Shown: positions 34,513 to 43,701, counted from the first letter of the stretch. The stretch: 64,000 nt of DNA from Lysobacterales bacterium (GCA_020442465.1 JAGRJY010000133.1:1-64000); one strand, 5' to 3'. Notes: generated from the letters alone by a model not told the origin. Numbers and translations: made by a program.

Positions 34513-34545
34513 GGACACGCGTCCGCGCTGTCCGCGCTGTCCGCG
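34513..34545. promoter_or_regulatory. Candidate upstream activator sites: near-palindrome and 9-bp direct repeats
   Basis: GGAC-ACGC-GTCC at 34513-34524 is a near-palindrome. It runs into GTCCGCGCT repeated at 34521 and 34530, then GTCCGCG at 34539. The cluster lies roughly 75 to 110 bases upstream of the expected start of transcription, the usual distance for NtrC-type activator binding. Binding is inferred from position and symmetry only. Confidence 0.45.
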
Positions 34546-34660
34546 TCCTCGCCCAGGCGGACGTGGTCAGCGAGGCGTTGCAGGCGGTTGGGGGAGCGGT
34601 AGCCGGGTAGCTACGGGCGCTGTCGCAGCCACCGCCCAGGCAGTGCGCGTGCCCGTTGTC

Positions 34661-37600
34661 TCAGGGCGACTCGGGGCCGATGGCGTCGAGCAGCTCGGAC
34701 AGCGGCTTCGGCCGCGCGGCGATGAAACCCTGTGCGTAGTCGAAGCCGATGTCGCGAACCAGCTCGAGCGTGGCCTCGTTCTCGACGTGCTCGGCCACGG
34801 TGTGTTTGCCGAGCATGTGCGCGATCTCGTTGATCGAGCGCGCCAGCGCCAGGTCTTCCTCGACCGTGGCGATGTCGCGGATGAATGCGCCATCGACCTT
34901 GACGATGTCGAACGGCAGGCGACGCAGGTACTGGTAGGAGGACCAGCCCGAGCCGAAGTCGTCGAGCACCAGGGTGACGCCGGCGTCGCGCAGGCGCTTC
35001 ATGCTCTCGGCGGCCTCGGCGATGTGCTGCACCGCGGCGGTCTCGGTCAGCTCGATCGAGAAGCTGCCCTCCGGCAGATTGCCTTCGCGCAGGGTGCCGA
35101 TCACTTCGTCGATGAACGCGCGGTCGACGATATTGCGTCCGGAAATGTTCATCGCCACCCGATACGGCAGGGTGCTGGCGTGCTTGGCCAGCTGCTGTGT
35201 CAGCTCATGCAGCACGAAGCGGTCGACCGCATGGATCTGGCCATAGCGCTCCGCCGCGATGATGAAATGTTCGGGCGAGGCGAAGCCATCGTCGCTGCGC
35301 ATGCGCAGCAGCACTTCGACGTAGTCCGGCGACTCCTGGGCATGCGCGCTCAACGACTGCGCGCGCTGGCCGAACAGCACGAGCTTCTGCTCCTCCAGCG
35401 CCTGCTCGACGCGGCCGACCCATTCCACCGACTGGCGCATCTGGCGGATGCGTGCGTCGTCGGGCTCGCTGACGTAGACCCGGCTGCGACCGGCATCCTT
35501 GGCAGCACGGCAGGCGCGCTGGGCATCGCCGATCAGGGCGCCCAGCGAGACGCAGGACTCATCGATCGTGCACACGCCGATACTGCTCGACACCCGCAGC
35601 GGCTGGCCGTCGTGGCGCAGGTCGAGCTGGCCGACATGTTCGAGCAGGGTCTCCCCGGTGCGCCGCACTTCTTCGAGTGGCGCATCCGGCAGTACCACGA
35701 TGAATTCGTTGCCGGCCATGCGTCCGGCATAGCCGTCGCGCACTTCATGCTGGGCGAGCAGGGCGCGCACCAGATCGGCCACCCGCGCCAGCACGCTGTC
35801 GCCCGCCGTCATGCCGTGCGCCTCGTTGATCACGTGCAGGTGGTCGACGCTGATCCAGAGCAGACCAAGCCCGCCGCGCTCCGAGGCACCGATCCACGCG
35901 CTCAGGCGACGCTCCACCTCGCGCCGCTGCAGCAGCCCGGTGCCGCCGTCATGCAAGGCGACTTCGGCCAGCTCGTTGTGCATGCCCTCGACCATGCGTC
36001 GCCATGCACGTTCGATGACGTCGAGTTCGCCGCCTTCGATGACCCTGCATCGCTCGCTGCTCAGCGCTTCGAGCAATTCCTGGTCGGTCAGGTCTTCGGC
36101 CTTGTTGCCGAGCCGACCGACGAACACGAAGCGGTCGCGTTCCGGTGCGTGCCAGGCCAGCTTGAGCAGGCGGCTGTTGCCGTCGGCGGTCTGGAATTCG
36201 AGCCACTCACCCGCCTGCAGCAGGGCCAGCTGCTTGCGCATCTCCAGGCGCTGCTTGTCGGTGCGCGCATCGCCGGTGGGGCTCGCCGCTGTGGGCGGCG
36301 CGAGAGGCGGAAAGTCGACCCAGTCCTCGACCGGGCCCTTGACCGCCTGCTCGAGCGCGTCGAGCTGCGGGCGCAACGCCGCCAGCTCGGTCGGCTGTTC
36401 GACGAACAGGGTTTCCAGCCATTCGAGGTGGGGTTCGAAGTCGGCCTGGGCGTCGCTTTCTTCCACTGCGCGCAGGCCGACGTCGAGCTTTTCGAGGCCG
36501 CGCAGGATCGACTGGAATGCGTCGGACTGCTGGCCCTGACGAAGGCAGCGCAGCACCATCACCGGCTTCAGTCGCTGGTCGAGAATCTCCAGCAAGGCCT
36601 CGGGGACTTTGCGTCCGAAGAACACCATGGCCAGTTCGCGGTCGACGCGACGGCGCGCATCCACCAGCTTGTACTGGCCCTTGCAGGCATCGATCACCCG
36701 CTCTTCGATCGCGGCGCCGGCGCGCTGCTGGCGCTGTGTGAGCAGATCGAGATGACGACTCACGTCTTCGATCTGCTCCTCGCCGAGCAGCTGCTGCTCG
36801 GCCAGCGAGCGCACGATGGACTCGACGTCCTTGAGCAGGCTCAGCGTCTGCGGATCGTCGCGTTCGGCGCCCAGTGCACTGGCGAACTCGAGCTGTCCGA
36901 ACAGCTTGCGCAGCGCGGGCGCATGCTTGGCCACCCCACCGGCGCGCAATTCGGTGCCGAGCACCGACGGCAGCAGCGAGCGGCTCCACTGCATCAGTGG
37001 CTTGGAGAGCAACGGGTCGGACTCGACCGCAGTTTGCAGTCGCGACACCAGCTGCAATGCCTGCCCCTGCTGCAGGGAAACGCCGCGGCGCTCACGCAGT
37101 TCGTTGCCGAGCTCCTGATCGACCGCCTTGGCCCAATCCGGTTGGCTGTCGTGGCGTCGTTCGATCAGACGGCGCAGCAGGTCCTGCACACCGTCGTCGT
37201 CGAGCATGTCGGTGGGCGGCAATGCCGAGTCAGCCAAGGCCGAATCCGTGCGCGGCGCGTCGGCTTGTTCCGCACCGATGCTGGTGCCGTTGGGCGCTTG
37301 ATGCTGGGGCCCGAGCACGCTGCCGTAGGTGCCGATCAGCCGTCGCGCGGCCTCCATCATCTGTGCGCTGGCTGCGGACAAGCGTTCGTCGGCAGCCTGG
37401 CGCTGCGGGGTGTCAGTGGCTGCAGGCTCCCGCCGCTCGCTGGTCCGAGCGCTGGGAGCGTAACGTGGCTCACTGCCGGGTGCAGGCTCCGGGTGTGGCG
37501 TGGCGCGCTGCGGCTGGCGCATGGCTTCCTGCCGCATCGGCGGCGCGGCGGGCGGCGGCGCGTCGGGTACGCTGAATCCGATCCGCTGCAGTTCGCGATG

Positions 37601-38500
37601 CACCTGCAGGTAGAAGCTGCTGAGATCGATCGCGTCGCCACGGTGGGAGAGTCGAAGCAGGTAGCACTGGAGGCTGGACTCCAGTCCGGCCGACTTGCTC
37701 GCGTGCAGCAGGGCATCGAGCACCGACTCCACTTCGAGCGACTCCATGCGCAGCGCATCGCTGAGATCGTCGATGGACTTCAGCACCGGCAGCAGCGCGT
37801 GCCAGGTGGAGCGCGTCTGCCGCTCGAGGCCGCGCGATGCTTCGGAACGCACCAGCCAGACCTGCATTTCGTCGTCGTCGACTAGACGCAGTGAAGACGT
37901 GCCGACGGGCGTCGGCTTGCTGCCGCCGAACACCAGCGTTTCGATACGTTGGGCGAACCCACGCAGCACATCCGCCTTGCATGCGGCGATGCGCTGGCTG
38001 GCGAGTCGTCGCGGCATCGACAGGGTGGCAAAGGATTCGTCGTCCTGCCCCTGTTCGAGCACCTGCTGCGCCATCTCCATCCACTGCTGGATGCGCGGGC
38101 CGAGGTCGGCCTGCAGCACGCGCCGGATGGTGCGCTTGGCAGCGTCCAGGTTGGCAGGGGCCTCGCCCGACCTGTTCTGGGGTGGCGCGACGCCCATGCG
38201 CAGCAGCACGTTGCGATCTGCGGCCAGCACCTCGACTTCAGTGCCGGTTTCGGAGCTGCCAACAATGCGTCCCCTGGCCAGCCCCACGACCTCGCCGTCC
38301 GGGTCCTCCCAGATCAGCTCGACGTCGCGATCGAGGTCGTATCGGGGCGCCGGGGAGCCATCGATCCTGCGAATCAGCACGCGCTGTTCGTCTTGCGCGA
38401 CCAAAGTCCAGCGTGCCGCACGGTTCGGCCCGGTGAAGAAGCTCAGACGCACAGGCGGCAGAGATCTACCCTGCTGCGCATTCGATTCGGAAGGACTCAA
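34661..38500 (-). CDS. DUF1631-like protein with degenerate GGDEF and intact EAL domain
   Basis: The 1279-residue product has a long N-terminal region matching the DUF1631 pattern (about 150-770) after a small PilZ-like beta stretch (about 15-100). A GGDEF domain follows with the signature changed to AGNEF (929-933), so cyclase activity is doubtful. The EAL domain has EVLLR (Glu1062), MNISG, ELTET, DDFGSG and VAEHVEN, which keeps the metal-binding residues of a c-di-GMP phosphodiesterase. A c-di-GMP degrading or sensing role is inferred. The frame opens with TTG at 38500; no Shine-Dalgarno is evident, and GTG at 38452 is a possible later start. Confidence 0.85.
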   Translation of the reverse strand: MSPSESNAQQGRSLPPVRLSFFTGPNRAARWTLVAQDEQRVLIRRIDGSPAPRYDLDRDVELIWEDPDGEVVGLARGRIVGSSETGTEVEVLAADRNVLLRMGVAPPQNRSGEAPANLDAAKRTIRRVLQADLGPRIQQWMEMAQQVLEQGQDDESFATLSMPRRLASQRIAACKADVLRGFAQRIETLVFGGSKPTPVGTSSLRLVDDDEMQVWLVRSEASRGLERQTRSTWHALLPVLKSIDDLSDALRMESLEVESVLDALLHASKSAGLESSLQCYLLRLSHRGDAIDLSSFYLQVHRELQRIGFSVPDAPPPAAPPMRQEAMRQPQRATPHPEPAPGSEPRYAPSARTSERREPAATDTPQRQAADERLSAASAQMMEAARRLIGTYGSVLGPQHQAPNGTSIGAEQADAPRTDSALADSALPPTDMLDDDGVQDLLRRLIERRHDSQPDWAKAVDQELGNELRERRGVSLQQGQALQLVSRLQTAVESDPLLSKPLMQWSRSLLPSVLGTELRAGGVAKHAPALRKLFGQLEFASALGAERDDPQTLSLLKDVESIVRSLAEQQLLGEEQIEDVSRHLDLLTQRQQRAGAAIEERVIDACKGQYKLVDARRRVDRELAMVFFGRKVPEALLEILDQRLKPVMVLRCLRQGQQSDAFQSILRGLEKLDVGLRAVEESDAQADFEPHLEWLETLFVEQPTELAALRPQLDALEQAVKGPVEDWVDFPPLAPPTAASPTGDARTDKQRLEMRKQLALLQAGEWLEFQTADGNSRLLKLAWHAPERDRFVFVGRLGNKAEDLTDQELLEALSSERCRVIEGGELDVIERAWRRMVEGMHNELAEVALHDGGTGLLQRREVERRLSAWIGASERGGLGLLWISVDHLHVINEAHGMTAGDSVLARVADLVRALLAQHEVRDGYAGRMAGNEFIVVLPDAPLEEVRRTGETLLEHVGQLDLRHDGQPLRVSSSIGVCTIDESCVSLGALIGDAQRACRAAKDAGRSRVYVSEPDDARIRQMRQSVEWVGRVEQALEEQKLVLFGQRAQSLSAHAQESPDYVEVLLRMRSDDGFASPEHFIIAAERYGQIHAVDRFVLHELTQQLAKHASTLPYRVAMNISGRNIVDRAFIDEVIGTLREGNLPEGSFSIELTETAAVQHIAEAAESMKRLRDAGVTLVLDDFGSGWSSYQYLRRLPFDIVKVDGAFIRDIATVEEDLALARSINEIAHMLGKHTVAEHVENEATLELVRDIGFDYAQGFIAARPKPLSELLDAIGPESP

Positions 38501-38629
38501 TGGGTGGCTTCTCTGTCACGCACTCCGGACCGCTGGGCATGGCAGTACGCCAGCGCCCCCCTGAAACGGCCCGCCGGGCCATCTTATGCGAGCCGTGCAT
38601 TCTGCCCAAATAGTCCGGGCAGGCGCTGT

Positions 38630-39760
38630 TCAGGCGGCTCCGCTTCGCCGGCGGTGCCGGGACGGCGGGTAGTCGAAGCAGCGGCGGAACGCGCGGGCGA
38701 AGTTGGCGGCGTCCGAGTAGCCGCATTGCTGGGCCACGTCGCCCACGGCTGCCCCTTCCTCAAGCGCCCTGCAGGCTCGCTGCATGCGTGCCTGCAGGCT
38801 CTCGGCGCGGAAGGATCGCCCCTCCTTGCCGAGGCGTCGGCACAGGGTTCTGTCCGACATGCCTGCAAGTTCGGCAATCTCGCCCATCCCCGCAGCAGTG
38901 CCCTGCGCGCGCACCATCATCCCGACCCAGTCGCCCAATCGGGACGATCGGCAAATGCCCTGGATCGCAGAACGGCAGCGCGCCTCGACCTCCGCCAACC
39001 GGGCGGGCTCTGCCCGCGCGCGCGCTGTCTGCAGCCAATCGGCAGGAAGGTCGAGCTCGAATCCGGGATGGGCGGCGGATTCGAAGCGGATGCGCCAGGG
39101 CCTGAGCGCGGCGTAGCCGGACGCGTGCGTCGGGCGCGCCCAGGCGACCCGCACGTCGCACGGGGGCAGCGGCGCATCGGACAGTGCGCCGAGCATGCGC
39201 CAGAGTGCGGCCAACACCACATCGAGATGCAGCGCCAGCGTCTGCGGACTGAACGGCAGCCAGGGGATGACCTCGATCCGGGCCCGTGCCGAGCCGGGCT
39301 GCAGGCGTAGACGGAAACCCGGGCTCAGCAGGGCAAAGTAGCGGGCAGCGAGCTGCAGGGCGTCCCCGACGGTGCGTGCCTGCAACAGGGCGTGACCGAG
39401 CAGGTGGTGTTCCTCGGGTTCGATCGCCCGCCCAAGAGCCAGGCCAAACGCCGCGGGCAGACCCCGCCTGCGGAGCAAGGCCAGCGTGCGCTCGATGCCC
39501 GCCAGCGATACGGTGGCCAAGGGGTCATCGGCCCCGCCGTGTCCGAGCCCCAGCGCGCGCAGTGCGCGGGACCGTGTGCGCTGGCTGTCTGATGCGAGCT
39601 CGATCAGATGGACGTAGTAGCGCGCCGGCAGCTGCGGCCCAGTCTCCGCCGCATCCGCCGATTCCGGCTTTCGCGATTTCGGTTCCCGCGACATCGGTTT
39701 CGGCGACTTCGGTTTCGGCGACATCGCGATCGCAGCGGCGGTGCTCTGGCGGGAGGGCAT
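38630..39760 (-). CDS. AraC-family transcriptional regulator (arabinose-binding-like N-domain)
   Basis: The 376-residue product has an effector-binding domain of the AraC_binding_2/arabinose_bd type (about 50-250, with the RALRALGL and LGRAIEPEEHHLLGHALLQA blocks) and a C-terminal HTH_18. Its recognition helices lie around AGMSDRTLCRRLGKEG and VGDVAQQCGYSDAANFARAFRR. It is transcribed divergently from the alkane-hydroxylase gene, a common arrangement for regulators of hydrocarbon use. The first 40 residues are low-complexity, built from PKPKSP/REPKSRKPES repeats, and later starts are possible. Effector unknown; a fatty acid or alkane derivative is a guess. Confidence 0.85.
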   Translation of the reverse strand: MPSRQSTAAAIAMSPKPKSPKPMSREPKSRKPESADAAETGPQLPARYYVHLIELASDSQRTRSRALRALGLGHGGADDPLATVSLAGIERTLALLRRRGLPAAFGLALGRAIEPEEHHLLGHALLQARTVGDALQLAARYFALLSPGFRLRLQPGSARARIEVIPWLPFSPQTLALHLDVVLAALWRMLGALSDAPLPPCDVRVAWARPTHASGYAALRPWRIRFESAAHPGFELDLPADWLQTARARAEPARLAEVEARCRSAIQGICRSSRLGDWVGMMVRAQGTAAGMGEIAELAGMSDRTLCRRLGKEGRSFRAESLQARMQRACRALEEGAAVGDVAQQCGYSDAANFARAFRRCFDYPPSRHRRRSGAA

Positions 39761-39790
39761 GGGGCGTTCCCGGACGAGTGCTTCAGGTTG

Positions 39791-39823
39791 GCCGAAAATG
39801 ACAGGCAGTCTGCCACGTTCGGC
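39791..39823. promoter_or_regulatory. Nested dyad between araC-type and alkB genes
   Basis: GCCGAA (39791-39796) pairs with TTCGGC (39818-39823), and inside it GGCAG-T-CTGCC (39804-39814) is a perfect 11-bp palindrome; the two symmetry centres differ by 2 bp. The position midway between divergent starts suits an operator. It could also form a 5'-leader hairpin in the alkB mRNA. Confidence 0.45.
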
Positions 39824-39861
39824 GGCAAGGTATGCCCACGCCCTCAAGGAATGCCCCCGCC

Positions 39862-41025
39862 ATGTCCACCCCCATCGATGCCTTGCCCAGCCGGCCAAGG
39901 GACCAGGGCCAAGAGCCCGGCACGTTGCCGGGCCGCCGCGCGCAACTGCAGGCACGGTTGCCCTGGCTGGCCGCGCTGAGCGTGCCGCTGCTTCCCTTCA
40001 TCGGGTGGGCCTGCAACCGCGGGTTCGACACCACGCATGGCTGGTGGCTTCCATTCGTCTTTCTCTACGGCGTGCTGCCACTGCTCGACCCGCTGCTCGG
40101 CGAGGATGGCCGCGAGGTCTCCGACGATGTGCTCGCGCAGCGCGAGCGCGACCCGTTCTACCGCGCCATCCTGCTGGCCTGGCTGCCGCTGCATCTGGGC
40201 TGCCTGCTGCTGGGAGCCTGGGCCTTCGTGCATCCCGGGTTGCCCTGGTTCGACGCCCTGGGCCTGATCCTGAGTGTCGGCCTGGTCACCGGAGGCGGCA
40301 TCAACGTCGCCCATGAGCTCGGACACAAGCGCGGTGCCGTGGCGCGCTGGTCGGCGCGCCTCGCCCTCGCTCCGGCCTGCTATGGACACTTCCTGGTCGA
40401 ACACAATCGCGGGCATCACGTTCGCGTGGCGACGCCCGAGGATCCCGCCAGCGCCCGTCTGGGCGAATCATTCTGGCGCTTCCTGCCGCGCACGCTGGTC
40501 GGCAGCCTGCGTTCAGCCTGGGCACTCGAGTCGGTCCGACTGCAGCGTTCGGGCCGGTCGGTATGGAGTCCCGGCAATGAAGTGCTGCTGGGCGTGCTCC
40601 TGTCTGCCGTGCTGTTCGCCGGCATCGCATCGGCGTTCGGCGCCCTGACCCTGGTGTTTCTGCTGGCCCAGGGCTTCTACGGCGCCACCACCCTGGAGTC
40701 GGTGAACTACATCGAACACTATGGACTGCGCCGCCAGCGCCGCGCCGATGGGCGCTACGAGCGCTGCACCCCGGCACACTCTTGGAACAGCAACCGCCGG
40801 CTGACCAACATCATGCTGTTCCATCTGCAGCGCCACGCAGACCACCACGCCCATCCGACCCGGCCCTACCAGACCCTGCGTCATTTCGAAGCCGCGCCGC
40901 AGCTGCCGGCAGGCTACGCGACCCTGGTGCCGCTCACCTGGCTGCCGCCGATCTGGTTCGCCCTGATGGATCGTCGCGTGCTGGCCTTCTACGACGGCCG
41001 TCGCGAGCTGGCGAACACGGGCTGA
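39862..41025 (+). CDS. alkB: Alkane 1-monooxygenase-like membrane diiron hydroxylase
   Basis: The 387-residue product has about six membrane segments and the histidine boxes of the AlkB family: HELGHKR (151-157), EHNRGHH and LQRHADHHA, plus NYIEHYGL, the AlkB-specific motif. The enzyme oxidises the terminal carbon of medium- or long-chain alkanes, or related fatty compounds, with O2 and electrons from rubredoxin. No rubredoxin gene is adjacent. ATG 39862 is preferred because AAGGA precedes it; an in-frame ATG at 39832 has a badly spaced site. It is divergent from the AraC-type gene. Confidence 0.9.
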   Translation: MSTPIDALPSRPRDQGQEPGTLPGRRAQLQARLPWLAALSVPLLPFIGWACNRGFDTTHGWWLPFVFLYGVLPLLDPLLGEDGREVSDDVLAQRERDPFYRAILLAWLPLHLGCLLLGAWAFVHPGLPWFDALGLILSVGLVTGGGINVAHELGHKRGAVARWSARLALAPACYGHFLVEHNRGHHVRVATPEDPASARLGESFWRFLPRTLVGSLRSAWALESVRLQRSGRSVWSPGNEVLLGVLLSAVLFAGIASAFGALTLVFLLAQGFYGATTLESVNYIEHYGLRRQRRADGRYERCTPAHSWNSNRRLTNIMLFHLQRHADHHAHPTRPYQTLRHFEAAPQLPAGYATLVPLTWLPPIWFALMDRRVLAFYDGRRELANTG

Positions 41026-41333
41026 GTCCGCGATGCCGTGCTCGGCTGGATGGTGCCCGCCAGCCACGTTCGATGTACCCACTCCTGCCACGGCGCCCAC
41101 GACGCGCAGCGAGCGGATTGCCGGCGCGCCCCGGCCTCGGCGTCAGGTCGGGGTGAGCGTGCTCGCGCAGCGCGGCCGCCACGCACTCACGTTCGACACC
41201 CTGATCGTGCTCGCTTCCGTCGACCATTTGCGGCGCGAGGTTGCCCCGTGCTGCCGATTGCACAAGAATCGGAGTCGCAGCAGCCGGCAAGCATGTCGAC
41301 AACGAGTTGATCTTCGTCTGGGAGGGCGGGCGT
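41026..41333. other. Non-coding gap before the DHH gene
   Basis: These 308 bp hold no reading frame with normal composition and no clear promoter. A purine-rich GGGAGGGCGGG just before 41334 serves as the ribosome binding site of the next gene. Confidence 0.4.
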
Positions 41334-42263
41334 ATGAGCGACAAGTATCGATTGATCACGCGCAGCGATTTCGACGGGCTCGTGTGCGCAATCCTCCTCG
41401 AGGAGCTGGGGATGATCGACGACATCCTGTTCGTCCATCCCAAGGACATGCAGGACGGCAAGATCGAGGTCAGCCATCGCGACATCAGCGCGAACCTGCC
41501 CTACGTGTCCGGCATTCACATGGCCTTCGATCACCACGTGTCGGAGACCCTGCGCAACCCCGGCGAGCGCGACAACCACGTGATCGAGGCGGGGGCCCCG
41601 TCGGCAGCCCGGGTGGTCTACAACCACTTCGGTGGCCGCAGCCGCTTCCCGGACATCAGCGAAGACATGATGGCGGCGGTCGACAAGGGCGACGCTGCGC
41701 AATTCAGCATCCCCGAGATTCTCGACCCGCGCGGCTGGGTGTTGCTGAACTTCCTGATGGACGCACGCACCGGGTTGGGCCGGTTCCGCGAGTTCAAGGT
41801 CTCCAATCACCAGCTGATGCGCGACCTGATCGCCTACTGTCGCAACCACACGGTGGACGAAGTGCTGGCGCTGCCCGACGTGCGCGAGCGGGTCGACCTG
41901 TATCGCGAGCACTCGGAGAAGGCCAAGGAACAGATCGCCCGCTGCACGCGGGTGCACCGCAACCTGGCGGTGCTGGATCTGCGTCAGGAAGAGACGATCT
42001 TCGCCACCAATCGTTTCACCATTTACGCGCTGTACCCCGAGGTCAACATTTCCATCCATGTGCTGTGGGGGCGCGGCAACCAGAACGTCGTGCTCGCCAC
42101 CGGCAAGTCGATCATCAATCGCACCTCGCGCACCCACATCGGCGGCCTCATGCTCGAGTACGGGGGCGGTGGCCACGATGGCGCCGGCACCTGCCAGGTG
42201 GCGGCCGACCAGGCCGATGCCGTGCTCGAAACCCTGATCGGGCGGATCAACCGCGACGGCTGA
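41334..42263 (+). CDS. DHH-family phosphoesterase (exopolyphosphatase-like)
   Basis: The 309-residue product has the DHH-superfamily aspartates in TRSDFDGLVCA (about 9-19), DHH in FDHHVSETLR (about 66-75), a middle acidic MMAAVDKGDAAQF, and a C-terminal DHHA1-type GGGGHDGAGTCQ. Such enzymes cleave phosphoester or phosphoanhydride bonds of nanoRNA, cyclic dinucleotides, pAp or polyphosphate with Mn2+. The substrate cannot be chosen from sequence. It is a single gene with its own ribosome binding site. Confidence 0.85.
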   Translation: MSDKYRLITRSDFDGLVCAILLEELGMIDDILFVHPKDMQDGKIEVSHRDISANLPYVSGIHMAFDHHVSETLRNPGERDNHVIEAGAPSAARVVYNHFGGRSRFPDISEDMMAAVDKGDAAQFSIPEILDPRGWVLLNFLMDARTGLGRFREFKVSNHQLMRDLIAYCRNHTVDEVLALPDVRERVDLYREHSEKAKEQIARCTRVHRNLAVLDLRQEETIFATNRFTIYALYPEVNISIHVLWGRGNQNVVLATGKSIINRTSRTHIGGLMLEYGGGGHDGAGTCQVAADQADAVLETLIGRINRDG

Positions 42264-42339
42264 GACGACCGCCCCGGGTTTCCTGCGCACGCGTCACATC
42301 CGGTCGGGTAGCGCGTCAGACTGGATAGGCGTCGCGTTG

Positions 42340-42359
42340 CCGACTGACCGGTCAGTCGG
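42340..42359. promoter_or_regulatory. Twenty-base perfect palindrome, probable operator
   Basis: CCGACTGACCGGTCAGTCGG is identical on both strands. It ends 30 bases before the start codon of the next gene. The GACCGGTC core and 20-bp length are typical of sites bound by TetR-family repressors. No TetR gene is in the window. Confidence 0.6.
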
Positions 42360-42389
42360 GCCGCGGTGCCGGTTCAAGGGAGAATTGCC

Positions 42390-42755
42390 ATGATGACCCT
42401 CATCTTCGTGCTCGGCGTGTTCCTGTGCCTGCTGGCGGCCTGTGTGCTGCTGATCAAGATCGGATCGGCCTTCGTCGGGCTGATGTTCTCGCTGTTCAGT
42501 GGGGTGTTCTCGCTGATTGGCGGGTTGCTCTCGGCGGTGTTCGGGTTGCTCACCGGGCTGTTCTCGGCCGTCGCCGGAATCCTGGTGGGTGCCGTGGTCG
42601 TGCCTTTGGTGTTGTTTACCGTGGGGCTGGGTCTGATGTTGCCGGTGCTGCTGCCCTTGGCGCTGCTGGCCGGTTTCTTCTGGCTGCTCGCGCGGGTGAT
42701 GCGTCCGAGTCCGCCTGCTCCGGTGCCCTCGGGCGCCATGCAGTCCGCGGGCTAG
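42390..42755 (+). CDS. Small, very hydrophobic membrane protein
   Basis: The 121-residue product is almost entirely Leu, Val, Gly, Phe and Ala up to residue 105. It has three to four membrane segments with a repeated FSLFSGVFSLIGGLLSAVFG-like pattern and a short Pro/Ser-rich tail. I know no function. ATG 42390 has AAGGGAGA upstream at good distance. It follows the 20-bp palindrome and is probably its regulatory target. Confidence 0.65.
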   Translation: MMTLIFVLGVFLCLLAACVLLIKIGSAFVGLMFSLFSGVFSLIGGLLSAVFGLLTGLFSAVAGILVGAVVVPLVLFTVGLGLMLPVLLPLALLAGFFWLLARVMRPSPPAPVPSGAMQSAG

Positions 42756-42880
42756 TCGGGCGGGGCACCGTCCGCCGACGGTGCCGGGCTCGTTCGGCCA
42801 CCGGAGCGCCGGGAACTTCTCGCTGGGGCCGGGGTCGCAGCCGCACCGGCGCGTTGCGTCCCCGACCCTTGAGAGCCTCC

Positions 42881-43627
42881 ATGAACACTGTGAACGCGGT
42901 AGCGCTGACCGGCGCCCTCATCCTGGCCCAGTCGGCTGCGGCGCAGACGACGCCCGGGCCCGATGACGACGCGGCCGTGCGCGCCGCGATCAGCTCCCTG
43001 GTTCCCAATGCCAGCATCGACAGCATCGCCGACTCGCCGTTGCCCGGCGTGCTCGAGGTGGTGGTGAACGGCAACGTGGTCTACTTCTCGGCCGACGGCA
43101 AGATTCTCATCCAGGGATCGCTCTACGACGTGGCCGGTCGTCGGGACCTCACCGAACAGCGCCGCGCCACCCTGCGCGTCAGTGGTCTCGAAGAGGCCGG
43201 TCCGGAGCGACGCATCATCTTTGCGCCGGAGCATCCGAAGCACTCGGTCACGGTCTTCACCGACATCGATTGCGGCTACTGCCGCCGCATGCATCAGGAA
43301 ATCGCCCAGTACAACGAACTCGGCATCGCCGTCGAGTACCTGTTCTTCCCGCGCGCGGGCGTGGGTTCGGATTCCTTCGACAAGGCGGTGACCGTGTGGT
43401 GCTCGGACGACCGCCGCAAGGCTCTGACCGACGCCAAGTCGGGCGTGGCACTGGACAAGAAGTCCTGCCCGAACCCGATCGAAGACGACTTCAAGCTGGG
43501 CAGCAGGCTGGGTGTCGGCGGTACGCCGGCGGTGTTCAATGCCGATGGCGTGCAGCTGGGTGGCTACGTGCCGCCGCAGCAGCTGCTGCAGCGCCTGGAT
43601 CAGCTGGCCGCACAGTCCAAGAACTGA
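42881..43627 (+). CDS. dsbC: Thiol:disulfide isomerase DsbC
   Basis: The 248-residue product has a signal peptide (1-21), the N-terminal dimerisation region (about 30-95) and a thioredoxin fold with the redox motif CGYC (131-134). The later [22 protein letters not shown] contains the cis-proline. Two further cysteines in [10 protein letters not shown] and KSCPN form the structural disulfide of DsbC. It corrects wrong disulfide bonds in the periplasm, relevant to the many exported proteins served by the nearby secretion system. Length is normal. Confidence 0.93.
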   Translation: MNTVNAVALTGALILAQSAAAQTTPGPDDDAAVRAAISSLVPNASIDSIADSPLPGVLEVVVNGNVVYFSADGKILIQGSLYDVAGRRDLTEQRRATLRVSGLEEAGPERRIIFAPEHPKHSVTVFTDIDCGYCRRMHQEIAQYNELGIAVEYLFFPRAGVGSDSFDKAVTVWCSDDRRKALTDAKSGVALDKKSCPNPIEDDFKLGSRLGVGGTPAVFNADGVQLGGYVPPQQLLQRLDQLAAQSKN

Positions 43628-43686
43628 TTCGAACGGACGGCCCCGGCTGCGCAGGCACGCCGGGTTTGCCGGGCCGCCGCGCCCTG

Positions 43687-43701
43687 CCGACCGCCGGTCG
43701 G
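43687..43701 (+). terminator. Small hairpin after dsbC
   Basis: CCGACC and GGTCGG pair perfectly around GCC in the 190-bp gap between dsbC and purL. It lacks a T run and is weak evidence for termination. Confidence 0.25.

Noticed and set aside
33305..37885. A 1526-codon open frame on the plus strand
   Set aside because: It lies opposite the membrane-fusion and GGDEF/EAL genes, and its translation has no recognisable domain and shadow-type composition.
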